This document shows positions 54,349 to 64,000 of a stretch of DNA of 64,000 nucleotides, piece by piece. The notes below the pieces were generated by a model. The model was not told the DNA's origin, searched no databases, and was given only the letters and a program-made list of their open reading frames with translations. The first letter of the stretch is position 1; every line of letters begins with the position of its first letter. This DNA comes from Acanthornis magna (taxonomy: Eukaryota; Chordata; Aves; Passeriformes; Acanthizidae). The stretch lies in the NCBI GenBank assembly GCA_036785705.1, contig JAWUZG010000001.1:4774001-4838000 (forward strand), read 5' to 3'. The position numbers and the translations under genes are program-made.

Positions 54349-56439
54349 GTGGATGAACATTTCACAATCAGGAAAATAAGAAACTTAATATTTTCTATGC
54401 AAATAACACACTGTAACATCTATTAGGCATTGTAAGGTATGCTTTTCACACAATTTTGCTAAACTTTAATCAATATTACTACACTGGTGGCCCACGTGGG
54501 TGTTTTTCTCCCCTGATTTTTGCAAGGCAGAGTTAAACACTGGTAAAATACATCTGTTACAAGGTAAAATCAAGATATTTAATTTGTGGCATTCAGAAAC
54601 ATCTGGAAATTTTACAATGGAACCAAATGAAGTATCAGGTGAAATACAGTGAAGATGTCTTCTTTCTGACTCACTAAAGGTTGGTAAAAATACCATTAAA
54701 AATCCATGATAAAAAGCAAAGAAGTCTATAGTCATATTCTTGACTGATGACACTCAATAATTAAATACACACATAATCTCACAAAAAATTATAATGAAGT
54801 TTTTTGAAACTTGGCTTGTCATGGCAAACCCAATTATATTTTTGCATAAAAATATCAATTTTGAAATGATCTTGCAGAGAAAGGTAATTTTTGACATTTC
54901 TTAGCCATGTGAGCTGATCCAAGCTAACCCTTTTAATACCTCAACACTGAACCCTACATGTGTTACTGCACCTCTTTATCTTTCTTTTTGCCTCCATCCT
55001 TTTGTCTATTTATCTGTTTCCTCTTGTCATGAAAATACATAAAAATAAAAGGGAAAAATTAATCATTCTATGAGTTCTGGAAACATCCCCAAAATTTACT
55101 TCTTGATTTTTATCACATCTCTGACTATGTGAGTCTAAGAGCAGGGCAGCTAATTTCTGCTAAGCATTACAAATGTAATATTTTTAAACACTAGCAGAAC
55201 ATGTCTTCTCATGCTTTCCTGATAATTTGTTCACTAGATGGTGCAACCACTGTAAATTAAATTAATAATAACAATATAATAGATAATGATTATAAAGCAA
55301 CACAGAAATTGCTAGGCAGTAAGTACTGGATCCAAAAATATCTCAGCCAAAATTCTCTTACAAAACATACATGTGGAAATGTTCACTCAAGCACAGCTGC
55401 AAATGTACCATCGTGGAGGCCTGGCACATACCAGCTGGGGACAGTTTGGGATCTAAGGAGACTTAATCACAGACATGTTATGGAAAATAGACAGCCATCC
55501 TGACGTGGTGAGCTGTACTTTTAACTGGCCAAGGTCAACAAGGGCAAGATTGGTCTAGGAGCCTCTCAGAGAACCCTAAACCCCAGACTAGCTTTCCATA
55601 GGGCTCCACTCCTCACCAAGGAGGAGGAGGAGTGTATTTAACCTGCATTCCTATAAAAGGGACAATTTCTGCACCATCTCAGCCCTGCTATTACAAGTCT
55701 GTGGAGCAGGAAGTCACGCCATTGATGAAACAATATTTAGGAACTTTCAGGGATGAAAACATTTTAGGACTATATTTAGGGATTTTTTAGGAATTTAGCT
55801 ATGAAATAATATTTTGTAAGATTTTCAAACCCTTTCCAAATGGAGTCCCATCCTACACCTCCACGTCGTTTTGACCATGGGATATTCAAAGCATGTTGCA
55901 AGCCATTAATGTCAGATTTGGCTTCTGACACATCAGTTTTGTTGGGAGAGGTTTGGGGTGTCTCAACATAATCAGGCAGCTCCTTGGTGCCCACTTCTCT
56001 CAGCCAACTTCTTTGCAGGGCTCATTGCAGAGCAGAACCCCACTGCTGCCAAATCCCAGCCTCGGTGCATTGCCTGCAGCCTCCTCCTTCTCAGACCCCA
56101 GGGCAATATCTCAGGGAGCTTTGGAGGAGCACCACCACCAACAGCAGGGGCTGAGGCTCTGCAGAGCCCCAGATCCTGCAGCTATGGAGCTGTGTGTCAC
56201 TTCTCCAGGTGCAGCATTTAGGTAACACAAAAATTGTCCCTGGTTTGTGTGTGGGCTCGTTAGTGAAGCTTTTCATGGGAGTGGAAGCTAATGTAGAAGT
56301 TTTACTCTGTTTCTCAGCTGAGGGTGCTGTCAGTCACTACATTCTGCACATTTTCTCTTCACTCTGCTTCCCACCAGCATGTCATGTTCTAGACAAAGAT
56401 TTTTCTCAGTTTTCAAGTTCCCTTCAGCTCTTTCATTGT
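54349..56439 (-). other. GRM3 intron 1 block, nothing recognised
   Basis: AT-rich to about 55.9 kb, then a GC-richer stretch to 56.22 kb with overlapping open frames on both strands that I do not recognise. Confidence 0.5.
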
Positions 56440-57190
56440 AGAAAGCCCAGGCCCCAGCTCCTCCTCTCTACCAGTGGCAGGTGACTTTTCCATACTTCCC
56501 ATCCCCTTTGATACTCTTCTCTTTCCATTTTTTTTTTTTTTTTGTACAATCCCTTCTTCCAGCCTTTGTTCCTGCTTTTCCTCTGATGTCATGCCCATCC
56601 CAATCCTTTCATTTTATTCTTCCCTTTGTTCTCTCCCCAAGTACTCCTCATTTTCTTGAGAACAGTTTTGTTTCTTCTCACCTGCATACTCTACCTCCCC
56701 TCCTCAGCACCCCTCCTTTCAGGTACCCTGTTCCTTAACGGGTATCCTAAACTCACATATCCATCCTTCTTCCCATGAAGAACTAATTACCCCTTTATTT
56801 CTCCTAATACAGCTCTGTCCTATGAATTTGCTGACTTCACGGTCACCCACTTAGCTTTTGACTTAGTTCTCCCTTGTGTGCACTTGCTTGATTATCCTCT
56901 GGAATCTGACAATGTCTCCATTGATTTCACCACCTTCATCTGCCTTAAAATCTCTTCTTCCCACAACTGACTTATCAGTTAATTTACTTCCAGCTTGAAT
57001 AGTCATTTGAGTATCTCTACTGATATTTTTCCCCATTTCTATCAAGCTATTTTCTTCTCTTTATTTTTCCCATTTTGTCTCATACAGAGATATTTTCCTC
57101 AATCATTTTTTGTTTTCACACTTTTTTCCCTTCTCTATTCTCTTTTCTAATGCAGAAAGGTCTGACAGCATCCCCCAAAAGTCTGCTCCA
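56440..57190. other. Strand-asymmetric pyrimidine-rich region
   Basis: About 750 bp in which the plus strand is dominated by C and T (TTCCC, CTTCTC, TCCTTT and a T16 run at 56528-56543), without a regular repeat unit. It is purine-rich on the GRM3 sense strand. Probably a decayed simple-sequence region. Confidence 0.6.
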
Positions 57191-60100
57191 AGTTCCCATT
57201 TCATCCATGAAAAGTTTATCAACGATTCCCTCTCTACACACCTTGCTTGATGCATATTTGATCTAGTTTATAGATTTGATTCTTAGTTTTTTGGGAAAGC
57301 CTGTTGATTTACATGAGGAGCACAAGCAGTACCATTGCTGACTACATAAATACTCCCATAATCTCAACAGAGCTATGAAAAAGAGCATGATAATAGTTCT
57401 GACTACATCATTCTATATTTGAGAGGACCAATATCAGATAAAAGCAATATAGTTCTGCAGCCTATTTTTGGTGTAATTTGCTATAGCTCTAGTAAATTCT
57501 CTTCTTTTTGACTTTAAGAGGTTCACAGTGATTTACCCCCCAAGAAAATTTGCTCCATTACTCTTAAAAGGCAGCTGGAAACAAGACAGTATATTTTTTG
57601 CAGTATTTTTGAAAATCTGCACATCCTTGAAATAAATGTCTGAAAACCTCTTAAGACAATAGATAAGCCAGCAAATCCATTGAGATCACACAGTGGATTC
57701 TGGGTTTAGCTGAAGAAAGAGACAATTGTACTAATCTGCAATAGTTAAAGCAGTTCTAACAATGAACTATGGTTTTGTCTCAGTGGAAATACCTGTCAAT
57801 TGCATTGAGGCTATTTCCTGGCATCATTGCAGGAGGACTTTTTTTTTTTTTTTTTTGTGTCATTTTACTCCTACTGCTAAATTAAACTCAGGATTTTCAG
57901 CCAATCTGTATTTTCATAAAATGACATGTGTCCCATATTTTTTCTGCCAGTTTAGGGTTGGATTATCACGGTGAAAATTGTCTCACCAAGTTCATAGCAA
58001 GAAACAGTCACGGCAAAGATTTAGGAATATGGTACCACCACACTACACTCCTTTCCTGCCACCTTTGGATCCCAGCTCCACCACGGTTTTTCTCTGGACA
58101 TTCAGGGCTGGCTGCAGGGGCAGGGTGGCTGATTGTCCCTCTGGTCACTTCATTTTGTTGGCCGTGGATACTCCTCCATTGCAAATGCAACCCACTCAGG
58201 GATTAAAGCACAGACTTATTCTCCACACTGGTCCAGAGCAAGAGGACAATCTTCTCTTTAACTCTCTGACATGGGTTAAGTTCTTGCTTCAGCTTTAAAC
58301 CAGCTCTCAGTTTTATATCAATAAGCAGAAAAACACCCCAACAGTCAATATTACAGCATCTTCACAAGACTTTATGTCTCTTACCATTGTTTACACATTC
58401 CCACACAAATAGTAATGCTGTCTGATCCTGGAGTGTGTTAAACATCTTGGTGTTGTTCTGTGGCATCCTGAGAGTGACTTCATCAATGACAAAAATTCAT
58501 ACTAATGGATCAATAACTGTAGCTCAACAAGTTGGAGCAAACGTGGTGCAGAAATCCTTATAAAATTTTATAGGACTTTGGAATAGCTTTCAAAAATTGA
58601 TCAGAGAATGAAGTCCCTTCAGGAGGATGCTGCTGGCAAGTTTAACAGCCTCATAGACAGGATATCACACCCCATGAAATCTTCAGGTTGGACTCTCAAA
58701 TTGTACTGCTAAAGCAGATTTTTGGTGGGTGCACACTTTCTGTGACCCTACTGAGTTTTTGTAGACATATAGAGAATTTAGCCCACCAGCTTTAAAGGTA
58801 AAATTGCAATTTGACTCTAGCAAAGCAACATTAGAACCAAGTCTTTCATGTCTTATAGTATTCTGTAGGGGACTCTTTGAGCTACAGCACAATTTATGTT
58901 CTGTAGGACACTGCCATGGGCAAGTTGTGTTCACACAAAACATCCAAATAGTTCTTTCTTTAAATGCCACTACATCTCCCTACACTGCCTTCATTTCCAA
59001 ATTCAGCTCCACTTATATAACACAGACCACTGAACTGAATGATAGCATTGTTTGTAATGTATTTCTTTTATTTTGGCTTTCCAGTCTGATTTAGTACTTT
59101 GCTTTGTCACATTTATTTAACTGTAAAAACATTATGTGAATCCAGGAAGATACTTTACCCCTGCATCTTGCTTTAGATACACTCTTTCAATGATAAAATT
59201 AGAATCTTACTCCTAGAGGAGGTGTCAACATTTCCCTAAAAAAACTTTATTCCTCTATTTGTAGAAGCTTATAAGTAGGTCATCAACACAAGTAACCCAG
59301 GCAAACATCAACAGTGATTAGAAAAGCATCTTGACTCCAGCATAAAAGTCTAGTTTTAATGTACTTGATGCCAATGCCATTTTACTTGTCTTTAAGTTAC
59401 AGAGCAGTAAAGCAACTAATATATTTTCTATTTTGAAGTGTATTTTATGTTTAATATGTAATGGAGAGCTCTAGAAATATTGAGAGTAGTGGACAGCATT
59501 ATTCTTAAAATAAACCCCTAACAAACAAATAACCAAGAAAAAAGCCACAGAAATTAAAGTATGAAATATTCTAGTCGGGGAAAATTAGCTTGCATTGCTC
59601 TTCAGATAATCAGTTCATTAAGAAGGATTTGCATGAATTGTTACTGATTTCACTCAAAGAATGAACATTACAGAAGTATAATTTTTCTATTACCTTAATT
59701 GTGAATAAAAGTAGCTTAATGTGCAATTTTTCCCAATAGAACTGGAGAAGTTATATCTTCTTGTAATACATTTATCAACATAAACAACAGCAGAAGAAGT
59801 CATCATGACTTAGGTGCATTTCAAGAAAATGAAAAAAGTAATTTTCCTAAGATATGTATTTGATCAGGTGGGTTGTGTGATTTTCAAATTGTTTTCATGC
59901 ATATTTAATCAACATGAGACATATACTTATGCAAGCTGAAATAGGTACCAGTCTGTGTCCCAGGCTGTTCTGCTTCACAGTTTTCCAATTGAGTGTTTTT
60001 TAAAGCCGATTTCATTAATTTTTAAAAAATGAACTGAAATCATCTTCAGCAGGTGTCATAAACTGAGAAGAAGCCAAAGAACTCACAGACTACCAGCAAA

Positions 60101-60606
60101 TCCTTAGTTCAGTTCAATGCAGTATTGGTGTGATGCCTAGTTTTTCATGAATTGCTTGGGTTTTATCAAGATTGCTGAAATACAGGGATGTATACATAAA
60201 ATGATCCTTTGAAATACTGTGATAACCTGGAGGTATAAAGCCCCCAAATCCAACACCCCCCCTCCCCAAATCCTACCTATTCACTGGCACAGAGATACAC
60301 TTTCTAACACCCTCACGTGTGTCCCAGCAGATCCGTGTGCCTGGCACACACAGATGGAAGGGATGAACCCACACACCTCTAGGGCTACAGAGGGTTAGAT
60401 AAACACTGTCTAGGAATAAAAACCACATTCCTATGAATCTGTACATTAACACATCCATGTGCAAGCACACAAGCACAGATACACACACCTACACACCCAG
60501 AGACACAGGGACATAGGCAAGGCACATCCACAGGCACAGACAGCTCTGGAAGCACACACACACCTGCACAGCTGGCTGTGAACTCACACAGACGCAGATA
60601 CAAGGG
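57191..60606 (-). other. GRM3 intron 1 block with CA-rich stretch
   Basis: AT-rich intron with a T18 run at 57839-57856. From about 60.29 to 60.59 kb there is degenerate CACACA/ACACCTACACACCC sequence, a decayed CA-type repeat. No gene supported. Confidence 0.5.
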
Positions 60607-60653
60607 CATATATATATATATATATATATCCATATATATATATATGTATATGA
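60607..60653. repeat. (AT)n microsatellite
   Basis: Two TA dinucleotide runs separated by TCC, ending in GTATATG. Directly readable. Confidence 0.95.
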
Positions 60654-61261
60654 GGGAGAGTTGCAATGGCTCTATCATCCCTGCTAATTTCTCCTTCCTT
60701 TTTGAAATATTCCAATTTTAGGATCCTGGAGTGAGCCAGGTCCCTGCAGCGGAGATATTCCTGGAGGAGCAAAGCACTTCCAATTTCTTTAAGGTTGCCC
60801 ACCTCTCTCCCCCTCTCTCCCAGCAGCAGATCGGGGGAGATGAGCTGGGCACTCAGCACAGCTCTCCCGGCTGCTGGCTTGGCTCTTTTCACGCCAGCTT
60901 AAGGAAGGGTATAGGATGGCAAGCTTGAGATCTCATCCCTTCACCCCCAAAGCCAGTGAGAGCAGGAACCTCTGGGCAACATCGGGACACAGCTCCTTTC
61001 TGCACGCTGCCCTACCCCCCCTCTCCCGGCTGCCGACTACAGGGGTCCCCCTGCACCCTACCCTTCCTCTGCCAGTGTAAAAGCCCTTGTTCCCTTCCCG
61101 CTCCCCCCTTCCCCGTTTCTCCTGCCCCCCGAATCCCGTCAGGAAACCTCTTCGCAATTCGCCGCTCTAAACTTTTTCCTGCCTGCACAAGCCGCAACCC
61201 CCGGGGCAGCGGCTGCGTCTGGTCCAGAGGGCAGAGTGGGGCGGGGGTGGGTTGCAGGAGC

Positions 61262-61418
61262 CCGGGATGCAGGGATCCAGCAAGCAGGGTGTGGGATGCG
61301 AGGAGTGGAATGAGAGGATTGAGATGCGGGATATGAGGGATGTGAGGACCGGGATGCGCGAATCCGAGACGCAGGATGCAGAGACCGGGATGTGGGATGC
61401 AGGGACCCGGACGCGGGG
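61262..61418. repeat. Degenerate GGGATGC-type minisatellite
   Basis: About 157 bp built from repeated GGATGC/GGGATGTG/GAGATGCG motifs spaced by roughly 10-20 bp, with interspersed ACCGGGATG. It begins about 20 bp inside the predicted intron 1. The minus-strand His-Pro-rich open frame across it is a repeat product. Confidence 0.75.
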
Positions 61419-61439
61419 TACCAGTGCCCAGCTCCTTAC

Positions 61440-62220
61440 CGTGCAATGAGGGTAGGTCCTGGTGAGGGTCTCCGGCTGCTCCCGGGCATCGCGGGCCTCC
61501 CGATGTGCTCGTTAAACATCCACCGGGGAGTCTCACCCCCCAAACTTGTGTGAGCTGCTACCTCTGGGAACAATCACCCTTCCTCCCCCCCGCCTTGGAT
61601 CGGATCCCGATGGAAACTCATCAAGGCCTCCTAAGTGGTCAGAGGTAAGCTGTGAGGGAAGGAGAGGAAGAGGGGGACAACGGGACGGAGAGGCTGTGAT
61701 CACCAAGCGATGATCCCCTTCCTTCCCCCTCTCCTCTGGAGCACCCGCTTCCCGTTCCTCTGACCAACTTTGGCTCTGCTTAGCCAGGCAGCGCCTGGGA
61801 CCGCCGCTGTGAATTGGGGTCCCTTTTCGCAGCCTGGCATCTTTCTAGATTTCCTCTCCTTGCCGGGCAAAGGGGATTGGTGCAAAGCTTTAAATTAGGA
61901 GGCGACCTAGAGTTGCAAAGACAGGGAGTGGGAGCTGGCTGGCGTTCGCAGCCCGCCTCCCCCGGCACTCGGCGCTGCGCGGAGGGGCCGCCTGAGCCTG
62001 GTCCCTAGCATTTATTCATTGACTGCGCTCCTAGTTCTCACTCTGGAGCTGGCTATCGCTCCTGGCACGGCCGGGAGCGGGGCTGTGGCAGGAGCCCTGC
62101 AAGGGAGGCGAGCTCCATGCTGCGGGGCTCCCCGCGGCTGTTTAACTGCGCCGGCAGCGCGGGCAGGAGCGCAGCTCGGTCCCGGGGGGAGGACAAGGGT
62201 GTGGGGGGACGGGACACGGG
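61440..62220 (-). other. GRM3: Predicted non-coding first exon of GRM3 (approximate 5' end)
   Basis: The 3' edge is set by a minus-strand donor CACG|GTAAGGAG, with exon end at 61440 and GT at 61439-61438. The 5' edge is only estimated from the CCAAT/GC boxes. The length of about 0.8 kb is plausible for a 5' UTR exon. The exon would contain upstream ATGs, for example at about 62116 on the minus strand. Other minus-strand donor-like sites exist at about 61527 and 62036, so the true boundary may differ. Confidence 0.4.
61641..61650 (+). promoter_or_regulatory. Plus-strand splice-donor-like site in the CpG island
   Basis: AGAG|GTAAGC is a good donor match on the strand opposite GRM3, with GT at 61645-61646. 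A second, CAGG|GTGAGC, lies at about 62380. Either could belong to a divergent or antisense RNA from the same island; no acceptor partner was identified. Confidence 0.3.
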
Positions 62221-62279
62221 GACGCTGCTGTCGCCTGGCAACCCTGCATCCCGGCCCCGAGCATCCCTCCCCCAGCGCC

Positions 62280-62306
62280 CTGATTGGACGGGGCCGGGGC
62301 GGGGGG
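62280..62306 (-). promoter_or_regulatory. CCAAT box and GC box
   Basis: Plus-strand CTGATTGG at 62280-62287 is, on the minus strand, CCAATCAG, a full NF-Y box. GGGGCGGGGG at 62296-62306 is an Sp1-type GC box. For minus-strand transcription the GC box is upstream of CCAAT, placing a start roughly at 62.20-62.23 kb. No TATA box is evident, as usual for CpG-island promoters. The motifs are palindrome-tolerant, so direction is inferred from gene orientation. Confidence 0.6.
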
Positions 62307-62510
62307 AACACACACGCTCCTCCGAGGATGCTGCGCCCCGGCACTGCGACTTGTCGCATCCTCAAAAAGCCGGGAGCGGGCAGGGTGAGCACAGAGCAGC
62401 CGGGAGAGCCGAGGCAGTTCAGGGCGTTGTATCACCATCCTCCTGCCTTCTCGCTTCCAACTGACTCGGTCAATTTGCTTCTGCTTCACATCTCCTAGAA
62501 AAACAATGTG

Positions 62511-62558
62511 TGTGTATGTATGTATGTATGTATGTATGTATGTATGGGTGGATGGATG

Positions 62559-62610
<52 letters not shown>

Positions 62611-62621
62611 GATAGATAGAA
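62511..62621. repeat. Compound TATG / GGAT / GATA microsatellite
   Basis: About eight TATG units, then three to four GGAT units, then about fifteen GATA units with one AAATA interruption near 62597. AT-rich alternating sequence follows to about 62690. It borders the CpG island on its upstream side relative to GRM3. Confidence 0.97.
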
Positions 62622-62689
62622 AATATATAAATATATGCACACAAATATATGCATATACACATATGCATTTGTATATAAAGATAAATGTA

Positions 62690-64000
62690 TATGTACTGTT
62701 CCTAGTCTTTATAGTCTCCCTATATTCTAACTCTCCTAAAAGGGAAGAGAGAAGAAAAATGGTTACTGAGAAAAGATCACTTCAGGGTTCAGCAAGGCTG
62801 GATGCAAATGGAAAATGAAAGCTACATTTTGGTTTATATATATTTGAAAACCATAGATTTACATCAGCTGGAATGTTAATAGGAGGTCATGGTCCAAAAG
62901 AAAGAATTAAACACTGTGAGGTGAGTGAGAGTCAGTGAGGATGGATGCATTGACTTCAGAGAGGGTGAGTTTAAGCCATGCTGCATGGGGCATTGCTGGT
63001 GTTATGTGTGGCTTCACTGCTCATTCTCTGCTATGGGGACAGTGAGCAGCTGCTTCCTGCTGGTTGGGTGTAGTATGGAGACGATGTCTGTAAAATCCCA
63101 ATACCTCCTTTCCACCACAGCTCCAGTTGGGACACTGTGAATTTCTCACCCATCAGCAGGGAGAAGGCCATTGTCCTCTTCTCCCTGAATGTTTTCCCCC
63201 ACTTTTGGGATTAATTCCAGGCAGCTCCCCATCAGTGCTTGGGTAAAGCACGGAAAGAGATGCTGCAGTCAGGAGCTGCAATCCAGCAGCTCACATGGGG
63301 CCACTATTGTTTCAGCAGCCACAGTTCCAGTAAGGAGTTAAGCCAAAGTAAAAGGAAATAAAAGAAAATAATCTGTCTCTGCTCTGTAATGTTTTATGTT
63401 TAGTTATTTAACATCTGCTTACTTTTGTGATCTACCCATTACATTTGAGCTACTTGGCTAATTCTACGAATTTTTTCTTTCTTGGAAGCCAAGGACATTT
63501 GCTAAGATGTGCCTGATAAACTGTTTCATTAAGGACTAAAGTTAAGCAGGGAGCAAAATGAAAGACAGCAGCTTCTCTCAGGTTTACCCTTTAAATTGGA
63601 TCAAAACATATAGGAGACATTGATGTAACATCAGGGTAAACTGGAGTGAATAGGAAATCAGTGTCATGTCTTTTGAATCATAGCACAATTTGACAAATAG
63701 GTTTGGAATACAATTTTTTTCACAGTCTTCCAGGCTGATTTCCAGGAAAGTCTAGTGAAAAGAAGGATCTGATTCTGCATTTCTTTGTACATAGCAATTA
63801 TGCCTCAAGTGAGTATGGAAGTAACTTTTTCATTGGGTAGGATATAAAACCCACCATGTATGAAATTGGCCACCACAGGCACCAAGTGGAATTTGGCTGA
63901 GATGTGTTGTCTGATTTGCAGCAGGTCACTTAGAGCCAGGAAGGTGACTTGGTCATTTGTTTTGTGCTTCAAAAAACATCCTTATTACTGACGGTTTATT
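62690..64000. other. Inferred GRM3 5' flank
   Basis: AT-rich sequence beyond the island. No exon, promoter motif, repeat or RNA gene recognised. A 71-codon open frame at 62925-63140 on the plus strand matches nothing I know. Confidence 0.5.

Larger units (their letters stand above)
60950..62430. promoter_or_regulatory. GRM3: CpG island, inferred GRM3 promoter region
   Basis: The only long GC-rich, CpG-dense stretch in the window, densest at about 61.9-62.4 kb, against an AT-rich background. It lies about 57 kb upstream of the GRM3 coding exon on the minus strand, where mammalian GRM3 has a non-coding first exon far upstream of its coding exon. It contains the CCAAT and GC boxes and a minus-strand donor described separately. 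Seen: composition and motifs. Inferred: assignment to GRM3. It could instead, or in addition, drive an antisense RNA. Confidence 0.75.

Noticed and set aside
61012..61536. 174-codon minus-strand open frame in the CpG island
   Set aside because: Low-complexity Pro/His/Gly product of the GC-rich minisatellite; no conserved domain.
62019..62660. Long open frames on both strands at the CpG island
   Set aside because: GC-rich sequence lacks stop codons by composition; compositions are Arg/Pro/Gly/Ala and unrecognised.

Overview
The window is vertebrate nuclear DNA, almost certainly from a bird. Chicken-repeat-1 (CR1) LINE fragments of several ages are scattered through it, diverged MIR/CORE-like SINE relics occur, the introns are long and AT-rich, and there is one GC-rich CpG island. 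No bacterial operon, phage, CRISPR array, tRNA or rRNA gene is visible.

One protein-coding gene can be supported: GRM3 (metabotropic glutamate receptor 3, group II), on the minus strand. Its first coding exon is at 3820-4420 (601 nt: 133 nt of 5' leader plus 156 codons). It carries the signal peptide and the start of the glutamate-binding Venus-flytrap domain, with a pyrimidine-rich 3' splice site and a consensus CAG|GTGAGT donor. Reading down the minus strand, 62.3 kb to 61.4 kb is a CpG island with an NF-Y-type CCAAT box, a GC box and a GTAAGG donor at 61440. I infer that this is the GRM3 promoter and non-coding first exon. Intron 1 would then span about 57 kb (61439-4421). Positions 3819-1 are the beginning of intron 2. 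Sequence above about 62.4 kb is 5' flank.

The rest is non-coding. It contains CR1 copies near 2.4-3.4, 15.2, 17.9-18.5, 27.0-27.4, 31.6, 34.2, 36.4 and 48.9-49.3 kb, and MIR-like relics near 5.8, 20.9, 21.7, 28.5, 30.8 and 33.0 kb. There are large simple repeats: a 212-nt pure pyrimidine tract at 11.6-11.8 kb, a CCCTT tract at 29.3 kb, a nested AAACC array at 41.1 kb, ATT at 37.3 kb, AT at 60.6 kb and TATG/GGAT/GATA at 62.5 kb. The remaining intron shows no supported gene.

I found no new multi-gene system. The observations most worth checking concern GRM3 control: a five-codon upstream ORF in strong start context, an in-frame upstream ATG, a degenerate minisatellite just inside the predicted first intron, a length-variable microsatellite just upstream of the predicted promoter, and possible antisense splice donors in the CpG island.
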